A program made the position numbers and the translations under genes. This document shows, one piece after another, positions 1 to 5,328 of a DNA stretch of 5,813 nt (its first letter is position 1; the number at the start of each line of letters is the position of its first letter). The stretch lies in the NCBI GenBank assembly GCA_958404085.1, contig CATXZX010000140.1, positions 1 through 5,813 on the forward strand, in the 5' to 3' direction. The notes below the pieces were generated by a model that saw nothing but the letters and a program-made list of their open reading frames with translations, was not told where the DNA came from and made no database searches. Origin of the DNA: an uncultured Prevotellaceae bacterium. Lineage in GTDB: Bacteria; Bacteroidota; Bacteroidia; Bacteroidales; Bacteroidaceae.

Positions 1-1127
1 AGGTCGTTGCCGTCCATGACTACGCCTCCTTTGGGCAGGTTGTCACGGAGCGATGGTTCACGCTCCACCTGTAAGTCCTGCGGATTATCCTGCTGTCGGT
101 AATATTCGTCCTGCCGGGTAATCTGCCGGTCGAGATCTGCCTGCACTTCGGGATGGAGTTTGATGTCAATCAGTTTGTCGCTGTTGAGCATGTCCATGGT
201 GACAGTATCGGCGAAATCCTCCTTGATGACGCCGTTGAGTGTCTCAAGGCGTTTGGCTATCGGCTGGTCTTTGATGGAGTTGGAGGTCAACACAGCCAGT
301 TCCTCGTCGGAGAGGTTATACTGCAAGTCGGCTTCCAATGCTGAGGATTGTATGGTGACGGTCTTCTTCTCCGCATCCACCAGTATGCCGTGGCTCGCCA
401 GCACCTCCTGCCACTTCTCGTTGGAGAAATAGACATCGGAAGTGATGGCTTCCTTATACGGAATTGCCGGGGTGGTCGGTCTCTGCGGCTGTCTGACAGG
501 GGTTATTACCGTCTGCAATTCGGACAGCACATCCTTCTCTGCCACGGGAGCGGTGTTGTAGCCCTTGTAGTAAAAGCCGTAGCCGCCGGATTGTAGCTCT
601 CCGGGCTTCATGCGCCCGTCGGGTCGATTCGGCACCATAGGAGCACCGGGATAATAGAGTTGTCCTCCGATGCGGCGCAGGTGGAATCCTTCCTGCATCC
701 TCGGTGTCCACCCAAAGAATGACCACCCCATCATGTGATGCGGCGGCATGGGTGGACGACGGTGCGGAGCGACCCTGCCGTATTCACCCACGCCGATACG
801 GTAGCCGTGCAAGCCCATCGCCACACGACCGTTGGCATTGCGGGCATGCACAAAGTCTTTCGGCATATCGAAGTCGGCGGCGACAATGCTGGCGAATGTG
901 TTGTAAGCCTTGCGGTTGGCGGTGTTGGTACCCCAGTCGGTAAGGGCTTTCAGTTGTTTCTCGGTAATCGGATAGTTCAGCAACGGGGAATCATGCCCCT
1001 GCACGAGCAAGGCGAAACCGTTGCTGCTTGCGGCCACATGAGCCTGCATCCCGTTTCGGAGCAGGATGTCCTGCAGTTCGGGAGTGAGTTCAAGCGGGCG
1101 CGGATTGGTGTTTGTCCTTATAGGCAT
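1..1127 (-). CDS. Partial conserved hypothetical protein of a Bacteroidetes integrative element (3' end outside window)
   Basis: An open frame with no stop runs from an ATG at 1127 to the left edge, giving 375 full codons; the C-terminus is missing. The start lies 12 nt after the stop of the upstream 72-residue gene, so it is the third gene of a leftward operon. Visible regions are: a basic N-terminus with a helical LTPELQDILL stretch (residues 14-23); a possible globular part to about residue 115; a proline/histidine-rich, aromatic stretch (about 119-141, including PHRRPPMPPHH); a Gly/Tyr-rich patch (181-190); a Pro/Gln-rich linker (209-223); and a second domain (about 224-350) that is charged and helix-prone. 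There is no signal peptide or membrane segment, so it is probably cytoplasmic. The end of the visible part (GGVVMDGNDL) echoes the VMDGDDL of the first operon gene, which hints at a shared DUF3945-like module. The family is not recognised with certainty; a role in element maintenance or transfer is inferred from context only. Confidence 0.8.
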   Translation of the reverse strand, partial: MPIRTNTNPRPLELTPELQDILLRNGMQAHVAASSNGFALLVQGHDSPLLNYPITEKQLKALTDWGTNTANRKAYNTFASIVAADFDMPKDFVHARNANGRVAMGLHGYRIGVGEYGRVAPHRRPPMPPHHMMGWSFFGWTPRMQEGFHLRRIGGQLYYPGAPMVPNRPDGRMKPGELQSGGYGFYYKGYNTAPVAEKDVLSELQTVITPVRQPQRPTTPAIPYKEAITSDVYFSNEKWQEVLASHGILVDAEKKTVTIQSSALEADLQYNLSDEELAVLTSNSIKDQPIAKRLETLNGVIKEDFADTVTMDMLNSDKLIDIKLHPEVQADLDRQITRQDEYYRQQDNPQDLQVEREPSLRDNLPKGGVVMDGND

Positions 1128-1139
1128 GATACTTGTTGT

Positions 1140-1358
1140 TTATGCGTTTCCGTTTTCCAGTGCCTCGTCAAGCAGGGCGTTCCTCATTTCCATGAAGTTG
1201 ACAGCCGATTCCTCAAGGTCAGGGTCAAGCCCCTGGCGGTGGCAGTACCATTCGTATTCCTGCGCCAGCTCACGCGAGTGGCGGGTGATGTACTCTTTCC
1301 AGCCGTATTCGCCGGACTGTACCTTTTCGATAAGTTTCTCTTCGGGTTCGTATTTCAT
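1140..1358 (-). CDS. Small acidic hypothetical protein (72 aa), middle gene of the leftward operon
   Basis: The protein has 72 residues, begins at an ATG (1358) and ends with TAA at 1140-1142. It starts 12 nt after the upstream gene's stop and ends 12 nt before the next gene's ATG, so translation is tightly packed and co-transcription is very likely. The sequence is rich in Glu, Lys and Arg, with Trp/Tyr residues (YGWKEYI at about 18-24, EYEWYCHRQG at about 34-43) and a long predicted helical C-terminal half (NFMEMRNALLDEALEN, about 54-69). It has no membrane segment, signal peptide or metal-binding cluster; there is one cysteine. Small acidic proteins of this kind are common beside DUF3945/DUF4099 genes in Bacteroidetes mobile elements. 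I do not recognise a named family, and its function is unknown. Coding is supported by the operon packing and by protein-like composition, while the opposite-strand frames have no sensible starts. Confidence 0.75.
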   Translation of the reverse strand: MKYEPEEKLIEKVQSGEYGWKEYITRHSRELAQEYEWYCHRQGLDPDLEESAVNFMEMRNALLDEALENGNA

Positions 1359-1370
1359 CTTGCTTGCGGT

Positions 1371-2117
1371 TTAGTGTTTGAGGGTCATGTTGTTGCGTTT
1401 GCGCATCTCTTCCCATAGCTCCTCGGTATAGGACGCTTCGGGAACATAGTCGAGGTTGCCTTCTTCGTCGGCGACCCAGCAACCGTTCAGACCGAAGTTG
1501 TATCTGCCAAAGCCCTGTCGCTGTTCCTCGCGCCATTTCTTCTCGTCACCGTGCGTGAGGCGTACACCGGTCTTTTCATTGAGGTCAATGCCGATGGTGT
1601 AGAGGTCATCGCCGTCCATGACGGTGACGGGCAGTCCTTTCTGCAGACAGGTAAGCTCCGCATTGGTGAGCTTCATTTCGTTGGCTGCGTATTCGAGGTT
1701 ACGGCCGATGACGGGTGTAGGCACGTAGATAATCTGGTTGGTGCCCTGGTCTATCTGATGAAATGCCTGTATCTCCCTTCCTTCGGGAGTGATGACTGGG
1801 GCGATGACGGGACGGTGCTCAAGCAATGCCTTGCGCTCTTCCTCGGTGAAGCGGTCGAGGTGGCCGGCTTTGAGTTGCGGATAGAACACCACATCGACGC
1901 TATTGTCATCCATGCGGATGAACGCGAAACGGGTACGGGCATGGATTTCCTCGCCGCTTTCGTCGGTGACGCTGATGGGCAGCACCGGAGAACGGCGGCC
2001 GTCAAGGATGTCCTCTATCGCCTTTTGGGGCAGGTCTTCGAGCATCTCCTGTGTCAGCCCGAATCTGTCGAGTATGCCGTAAGGCAGTTCCTCGCTCTGA
2101 AATCTTTGAATCTTCAT
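1371..2117 (-). CDS. DUF4099/DUF3945-type mobile-element protein
   Basis: This 248-residue protein is the first gene of the leftward operon. The N-terminal part (about residues 4-95) has the DUF4099 pattern: F..EELPY..L..FGL near residues 6-21, then GRR.PVLP (40-47), and FTEEERKALLEHRPV (90-104). From about residue 112 a DUF3945-like pattern follows: a QIDQGTNQIIYVPTPVI strand segment (121-137), MKLTNAELTCLQKGLPVTV (148-166), and a DG.DLYTIGIDLN strand pair (168-180). These domains are established as typical of Bacteroidetes conjugative and mobilizable elements, often beside topoisomerase or mobilization genes, but their biochemical role is unknown. I chose the ATG at 2117 because an A/T-rich translation-initiation stretch precedes it and a -7 box lies at 2155-2148. 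A longer frame from a TTG at 2150 would start inside that box. No signal peptide or membrane helix is visible, so the protein is probably cytoplasmic. Confidence 0.85.
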   Translation of the reverse strand: MKIQRFQSEELPYGILDRFGLTQEMLEDLPQKAIEDILDGRRSPVLPISVTDESGEEIHARTRFAFIRMDDNSVDVVFYPQLKAGHLDRFTEEERKALLEHRPVIAPVITPEGREIQAFHQIDQGTNQIIYVPTPVIGRNLEYAANEMKLTNAELTCLQKGLPVTVMDGDDLYTIGIDLNEKTGVRLTHGDEKKWREEQRQGFGRYNFGLNGCWVADEEGNLDYVPEASYTEELWEEMRKRNNMTLKH

Positions 2118-2147
2118 TTTTATAATTTTATGGGTTGTCGTTTTCCG

Positions 2148-2155
2148 CAAAATTA
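2148..2155 (-). promoter_or_regulatory. Candidate -7 promoter element for the leftward operon
   Basis: On the minus strand this reads TAATTTTG, an exact match to the Bacteroidetes housekeeping -7 consensus TAnnTTTG. It lies about 30 nt upstream of the ATG at 2117, leaving a leader of roughly 20-25 nt. No clear TTTG -33 element is seen at the usual 19-21 nt spacing, so the promoter may be weak or activator-dependent. Confidence 0.5.
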
Positions 2156-2183
2156 TATGTGTTGTTCCGATTCAGAGGTATCT

Positions 2184-2312
2184 GTAAGTATGATTTTGCT
2201 TTGGTTTATGCTTATTTAATATAAGACGTTATAATCATACTTACTTTTATACTCTGATGCGATATAAGCAAGTATTACAGCTGCTTAGAGTATGATATTT
2301 TGCTTATACTGA
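2184..2312. repeat. Repeat-rich divergent intergenic region (candidate operator or recombinase-arm sites)
   Basis: This AT-rich stretch between two divergent genes carries several related repeats. GTAAGTATGATT (2184-2195) and AATCATACTTAC (2233-2244) form a perfect 12-bp inverted repeat with 37 nt between the arms. ATACTCT (2249-2255) and AGAGTAT (2287-2293) form a 7-bp inverted pair. ATAAGCAA (2264-2271) and TTGCTTAT (2300-2307) form an 8-bp pair. AGTATGATTTTGCTT near 2187 recurs as AGTATGATATTTTGCTT near 2289 with a 2-nt insertion. Repeated motifs placed between divergent promoters suggest binding of a regulator, or integrase/excisionase arm sites. Which of these applies is inference. Confidence 0.6.
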
Positions 2313-2350
2313 TATATGTAAAAATAGGATGCAGTCTGATAGGGTATTGT

Positions 2351-2358
2351 TACCTTTG
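2351..2358 (+). promoter_or_regulatory. Candidate -7 promoter element of the M23 peptidase gene
   Basis: TACCTTTG is an exact TAnnTTTG match that ends only 4 nt before the ATG at 2363. No TTTG -33 box is visible 19-21 nt upstream. Transcription from this box would start within a few bases of the start codon, making the message leaderless or nearly so, unless a downstream start codon is used. Confidence 0.5.
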
Positions 2359-2362
2359 CGCC

Positions 2363-3010
2363 ATGTTAAGGAATATATTGCTCATGACGGGATTGGGCTG
2401 TTGCATGGCTGCATCGGCACAATTCCATACGGTAACGCCCCATGCGGCACGTTACAGGATTGAACGTGTCACACAGGGAACGGTAGGGGAAACAAAGGAA
2501 ATTACGGAAAAGGCGGCTTCGGCGGAGTTGTCTGCCGACACCGCTTCAATGCGGAAGCAGTGGATTTACAGCTATCTTAGCGTGTCATATCCGCTGAAGG
2601 AGATTTTTGTGACTTCGCCTTTTGGTGTGCGTACAGACCCGTTCACGAAAAAGCGTAAGAAACACAACGGACTGGACTTGAAGGCTGACCGGTGCGAGAC
2701 ATACGCCATGATGCACGGCATCGTGGTGAAGGTCGGACAGGACAAGGTGTCCGGGAGATATGTCACCGTGCGGCACGGGGATTTCTCTGTCAGCTACTGC
2801 CATCTGTCCGAATGGCGAGTGAAGAAAGGTGACTGTGTGAGACCGGGAGATGTGGTGGGAATAAGCGGAAACACCGGTCGATCGACCGGAAATCATCTGC
2901 ACCTGACTGTCCGGCTGGGGCGGAGGTATATCAACCCGGTAGTATTGCTTCAGTTCATCGACGAGACGCGCAAGCAGGCGTTGGAGAAACTCTCTAATTA
3001 CGGCCTTTGA
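2363..3010 (+). CDS. Secreted M23 family (LytM-type) metallopeptidase
   Basis: This 215-residue protein is predicted to cleave peptidoglycan cross-bridges or stems in the periplasm. The N-terminus (MLRNILLMTGLGCCMAASAQ) is a signal peptide with a hydrophobic core and an ASA-Q cleavage site near residues 19-20. The peptidase domain covers about residues 80-195. It contains SPFGVRTDPF (85-94), the first zinc motif HNGLD (H101, D105), a YCHLS histidine (H147), and the final GNHLHL motif (H178, H180). All zinc-binding and catalytic residues of the LytM fold are therefore present, so it should be active. About 60 residues between the signal peptide and the domain form a linker. It is transcribed divergently from the mobile-element operon and away from it. 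M23 peptidases are frequent in Bacteroidetes conjugative elements, where they may open the wall for the transfer apparatus; a housekeeping wall role is possible. The ATG at 2363 gives the best signal peptide, although an in-frame ATG at 2384 exists. Confidence 0.9.
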   Translation: MLRNILLMTGLGCCMAASAQFHTVTPHAARYRIERVTQGTVGETKEITEKAASAELSADTASMRKQWIYSYLSVSYPLKEIFVTSPFGVRTDPFTKKRKKHNGLDLKADRCETYAMMHGIVVKVGQDKVSGRYVTVRHGDFSVSYCHLSEWRVKKGDCVRPGDVVGISGNTGRSTGNHLHLTVRLGRRYINPVVLLQFIDETRKQALEKLSNYGL

Positions 3011-3024
3011 CACACTTTTTTGGT

Positions 3025-3044
3025 CTCAAAACTGACCTCAAAAC
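3025..3044 (+). repeat. Short direct repeat CTCAAAAC x2 with 12-nt period
   Basis: CTCAAAAC occurs at 3025-3032 and again at 3037-3044, embedded in two similar 12-mers (GGTCTCAAAACT and GACCTCAAAACG, 3022-3045). It lies just after the peptidase stop codon and about 70 nt before an att-like core. It could be part of an element end or chance; nothing else in the window shares it. Confidence 0.45.
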
Positions 3045-3060
3045 GCTTTTCTTTTTCTTT

Positions 3061-3075
3061 TGCCGATTTTCGGCA
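3061..3075 (+). terminator. Hairpin after the M23 gene, weak terminator candidate
   Basis: TGCCGA (3061-3066) and TCGGCA (3070-3075) form a perfect 6-bp stem with a 3-nt TTT loop. A T-rich run lies just before it (3047-3060) but only GTTTC follows, so it is a weak intrinsic terminator on the plus strand. It may instead be a protein-binding or recombination-related palindrome. Confidence 0.35.
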
Positions 3076-3091
3076 GTTTCCCATTGAAAAA

Positions 3092-3123
3092 TTTGCAGGA
3101 TTGAAATAAAAGCAGTACCTTTG
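3092..3123 (+). promoter_or_regulatory. Bacteroidetes-type -33/-7 promoter driving the leader RNA and Abi gene
   Basis: TTTG at 3092-3095 and TACCTTTG at 3116-3123 are separated by exactly 20 nt, matching the Bacteroidetes consensus TTTG-N19-21-TAnnTTTG. This is the best promoter in the window. Transcription would begin around 3127-3130, leaving a leader of about 55-60 nt before the ATG at 3185. The -7 box overlaps an att-like GTACCTTTGC at 3115-3124. Confidence 0.75.
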
Positions 3124-3124
3124 C
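3115..3124 (+). other. CTnDOT-type attachment-core-like sequence GTACCTTTGC
   Basis: The ten bases match GTAnnTTTGC, the core recognised in attB by CTnDOT-family tyrosine recombinases, at every defined position. It lies between element-like genes on the left and the Abi gene on the right. It also contains a -7 promoter box, so a match by chance at a promoter is quite possible. No second full copy is in the window; TTACCTTTGC at 2350-2359 differs at one defined base. Confidence 0.35.
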
Positions 3125-3127
3125 AAC

Positions 3128-3182
3128 GACAAATCCCGCCCGCTTCCCGTAAGATTAGCGTACCCAGCGGGACATTTTTATT
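3128..3182 (+). ncRNA. Structured leader RNA upstream of the AbiF-like gene (candidate RNA antitoxin or attenuator)
   Basis: Between the predicted transcription start and the Abi start codon lies a G/C-rich island in AT-rich surroundings. TCCCGC (3134-3139) pairs with GCGGGA (3167-3172), and a nested CGCT (3141-3144) pairs with AGCG (3157-3160) around a 12-nt loop. A second TCCCG (3145-3149) could compete for CGGGA (3168-3172), giving an alternative fold. A T-rich tract follows directly (3174-3184), so the outer stem plus U-run could act as a terminator that ends a small RNA just before the gene. AbiF genes are reported to be stably linked to a conserved noncoding RNA that acts as an antitoxin. 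That this leader is such an RNA is inference; the exact 5' and 3' ends are estimates. Confidence 0.5.
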
Positions 3183-3184
3183 TT

Positions 3185-4084
3185 ATGGGAGTAAGATATA
3201 CACATCAAGCCATAACAACAGAGGAACAAATAAACACTCTAAGACGGAGAGGTTTACTTATAGATGATGTCAGTCATGCACAAAAGACTTTGGACACCAT
3301 CAGCTATTTTCGTCTTGCCGGATATTGGAGACATCTGGAGGCAGACCGCTCCACACATCGGTTCAAGGAAGGAAGTAAATTTACCGACATTACCGATGCG
3401 TATTATTTCGATAAACAGTTAAGAGCATTATTGTTCTCCGCTATACAGACTATAGAAGTTGTTGTACGCACAAAGATAATCAAGCATTTTGCACACACCT
3501 ATGGCGCATTTTGGTTCATGAATGAAGAATGTGCAACCAACAGTTCCCGCTTCGCTGCAAACTTAGCCATAGTGGAAAAAGAGGTGGCTCGTTCTCATGA
3601 TGATTTTATCAAAGAACATTTCCGAAAGTATAGCGAGCCAGAACTGCCTCCTGTATGGAAAACCTTGGAGGTCGTGTCAATGGGTACGTTGTCAAAGCTC
3701 TATTCCAATTTTTCAGATGCCACAGCCAAACATGGTATAGCACGAGAATTTGGGTTGAACCATCACAAGTTCCTCAGAAGTTGGTTGGAGTGCCTTGCCG
3801 TTATCCGTAATTGTTGTGCGCACCACTCAAGATTGTTCAATAGGGTCTTCCCGATAAAGCCGCAGATGCCGGTACGGTTGTCAGGCGTTTGGATAACTGA
3901 CTTCTCTTTTAGAGAACAGACTCTTTATCCTCAACTATGCTATCTTGTTTATTGGCTCAACTCCATTTCGGCCGATAATACTTTTGTCAAAGATTTCAAG
4001 CACCTGTTGCACGAACACCCCTCTGTTAATACAAGGCTAATGGGATTTCCTGTCGGATGGGAAAACGAGCCGCTTTGGAAGTAA
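3185..4084 (+). CDS. Abi_2 family (AbiD/AbiF-like) abortive-infection protein with two HEPN motifs
   Basis: This 299-residue cytoplasmic protein is of typical full length for the Abi_2 family. Seen features are: an N-terminal YFRLAGYWRH signature (41-50); a first HEPN-type Rx5H motif, R95-TKIIK-H101, inside EVVVRTKIIKHFAHTYGAFW (91-110); PPVWKTLEVVSMGTLSKLYSN (155-175); and a second Rx4H motif, R208-NCCA-H213, in VIRNCCAHHSRLFNR (206-220). Two such motifs in one chain are what a composite HEPN ribonuclease site needs. Family members abort phage infection, and AbiF is reported to be a toxin neutralised by a noncoding RNA and a likely ancestor of Cas13. Here a strong promoter and a structured leader precede it, and a terminator follows 16 nt after its stop, so it is a single-gene transcription unit. 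The ATG at 3185 follows an A/T-rich stretch and has no Shine-Dalgarno. RNase activity and target are inferred. It could belong to AbiD rather than AbiF. Confidence 0.9.
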   Translation: MGVRYTHQAITTEEQINTLRRRGLLIDDVSHAQKTLDTISYFRLAGYWRHLEADRSTHRFKEGSKFTDITDAYYFDKQLRALLFSAIQTIEVVVRTKIIKHFAHTYGAFWFMNEECATNSSRFAANLAIVEKEVARSHDDFIKEHFRKYSEPELPPVWKTLEVVSMGTLSKLYSNFSDATAKHGIAREFGLNHHKFLRSWLECLAVIRNCCAHHSRLFNRVFPIKPQMPVRLSGVWITDFSFREQTLYPQLCYLVYWLNSISADNTFVKDFKHLLHEHPSVNTRLMGFPVGWENEPLWK

Positions 4085-4100
4085 AGCAATGCACTACCAT

Positions 4101-4137
4101 AAAAAAGCGTTCCCAAATTGTATGGAAACGCATTTTT
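4101..4137 (+). terminator. Intrinsic terminator after the Abi gene (possibly bidirectional)
   Basis: GCGTTCCC (4107-4114) pairs with GGAAACGC (4124-4131) with one C-A mismatch and a 9-nt loop, followed by T5 (4133-4137). An A6 run (4101-4106) precedes the stem, so it would also terminate leftward transcription. It begins 16 nt after the Abi stop codon and separates that gene from the membrane-protein gene downstream. Confidence 0.8.
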
Positions 4138-4335
4138 ATGTATCTGATTATTTCCTTAAAATCAGAAATGGAAGTAAGCATTAACTCAACTACACCTTTT
4201 GGAGGTTGTAAGCCTATTGTAATTTTACATTGCAAAGACGCACAACCTACTTGAAAATGTCAGGTACTATGGATTTTGACATATAATTGTGCAACGTGAA
4301 AAAATAGTAACTTCATCATTCTAAACAAACAGCAT
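4138..4335. other. AT-rich intergenic region with no supported gene
   Basis: These 198 nt between the Abi terminator and the membrane-protein gene hold only short frames that lack protein-like composition. A weak -7-like TAATTGTG lies at 4284-4291, one mismatch from TAnnTTTG, and could serve the downstream gene. No matching -33 box, hairpin or repeat stands out. Confidence 0.5.
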
Positions 4336-5328
4336 ATGAAAAAGGCATCCAAATATATATCATCTGTATATCTTAACATCGTTGATAGAAGCGAATCATT
4401 CCTTATAAAATGTCGTTATTCATATAACAAAGTATATCGAATTTTTGTCATCACGTTAATTGGATTAATGATTATCGGAATTACCATAATCATTTTCGCT
4501 ATGTTATATAATGTATCAAATCTGGATATGCCATTTTCAAAGTTGTTTTATAACAGTGCATCCATATACATATCAGGAAATGAACGAGACTTAGCAGGAA
4601 TAAAAGAGATTCAACATCTGATAATTTTTGAACAGTTCATATCGTTTGTAATTAACAATATATTTCTCGCAACAATAACGTATAACTTATTTAAAACCTA
4701 TAATAATGTATTCATATCTAAGAATTTATATATACTCGAGCAAGAAGATAGTCCTCAATGCTATGTTTTACGATTTAGAATTGGAGATTTAAATAATGAA
4801 TTTGCGAATTATAGGTATTCTATGCAATTTTTCAAATGGTATGATAATGTATTCAAAGATCCATACTATATTATTCAGAATGATATTCCAGAATTAGATT
4901 ATGTCTATAATGAAGATAACTGTATTTATTGTAGAGATAAGAATAAGGTTACTGATTTAGTCATGAGTACAAAGTCTCATGATATAAATCAAAACGCATC
5001 AGCTGTTGCTAAAGTTATTTTTGCTGAGGATAATGTATTCTATGCTTTTAATAGTATTTGTATTACGATAACAGCAATGTCAACAAAAACCTCTGAAAAA
5101 ATAATTATAAGACGCTATTATGGGAAGAAAAATATTATTTTTGTCAATAACTGTAAAGACGTTTTTAAATGGGATGCATCAAAAAAACATAATAAAACAA
5201 CTCCCATGTGGCATCACATAGATAAATATGAGATAATGGACGAAAATAGGAAATTTTTTATAACATCAATCTTACGCAATAAACTCGTCAATAAGAATAA
5301 AAAGTATCGTAAATCTCGTAATATTTGA
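4336..5328 (+). CDS. Two-transmembrane Kir-channel-like protein with degenerate selectivity filter
   Basis: This is a 330-residue membrane protein. Two hydrophobic helices are clear (about 35-58 and 94-119). Between them a pore-loop-like stretch (about 66-86, FSKLFYNSASIYISGNERDL) sits where 2TM potassium channels carry TxGYGD. Here only the first glycine (G81) and the aspartate (D85) align, with NER replacing YG. After TM2, NNVFISKNLYIL (123-134) and CYVLRFRIGDLNNEF (142-156) resemble the inward-rectifier pattern of an FSK.AVI strand followed by an FRvgNlR-like strand that begins the cytoplasmic beta domain. This domain would run to about residue 280, before a basic tail (KNKKYRKSRNI). The gene is far more AT-rich than its neighbours and stands alone after a terminator, which suggests separate acquisition. 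It may be a K+ channel homologue turned into a nonselective pore or a sensor. Ion conduction and any defence role are inference; an unrelated 2TM protein is possible. Confidence 0.6.
   Translation: MKKASKYISSVYLNIVDRSESFLIKCRYSYNKVYRIFVITLIGLMIIGITIIIFAMLYNVSNLDMPFSKLFYNSASIYISGNERDLAGIKEIQHLIIFEQFISFVINNIFLATITYNLFKTYNNVFISKNLYILEQEDSPQCYVLRFRIGDLNNEFANYRYSMQFFKWYDNVFKDPYYIIQNDIPELDYVYNEDNCIYCRDKNKVTDLVMSTKSHDINQNASAVAKVIFAEDNVFYAFNSICITITAMSTKTSEKIIIRRYYGKKNIIFVNNCKDVFKWDASKKHNKTTPMWHHIDKYEIMDENRKFFITSILRNKLVNKNKKYRKSRNI

Noticed and set aside
153..596. Three short plus-strand open frames near the left edge
   Set aside because: They overlap each other in different frames and lie opposite the continuous leftward frame 1127-1, which has the operon spacing and a protein-like composition.
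735..1418. Long plus-strand open frame over the leftward operon
   Set aside because: It spans three leftward genes and their junctions, lacks a promoter or family motif, and its cysteine/valine/phenylalanine-rich composition is typical of an antisense frame.
2118..2150. Longer start (TTG at 2150) for the DUF4099-type protein
   Set aside because: The TTG lies inside an exact -7 promoter box and would add an 11-residue basic tail; the ATG at 2117 has an A/T-rich initiation region and fits the domain start.
1551..2219. 222-codon plus-strand open frame opposite the DUF4099-type gene
   Set aside because: It is antisense to a gene with recognisable domains and a good start; its own translation has no recognisable motif and it runs through the opposing promoter and into the repeats.
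2300..2362. Longer start (TTG at 2300) for the M23 peptidase
   Set aside because: It would put 21 extra residues before a good signal peptide and place the start upstream of the -7 box.
2585..3013. 142-codon minus-strand open frame opposite the M23 gene
   Set aside because: It is antisense to a gene with all catalytic motifs intact, and its translation has no recognisable domain.
3128..3182. CRISPR repeat or crRNA-like array near the HEPN gene
   Set aside because: There is only one structured segment and no regularly spaced repeats or spacers, so the HEPN protein is not an associated Cas13 effector.
4026..4254. Short open frames on both strands after the Abi gene
   Set aside because: Both run through the Abi 3' end and the hairpin terminator at 4101-4137; neither has a motif or a convincing start.
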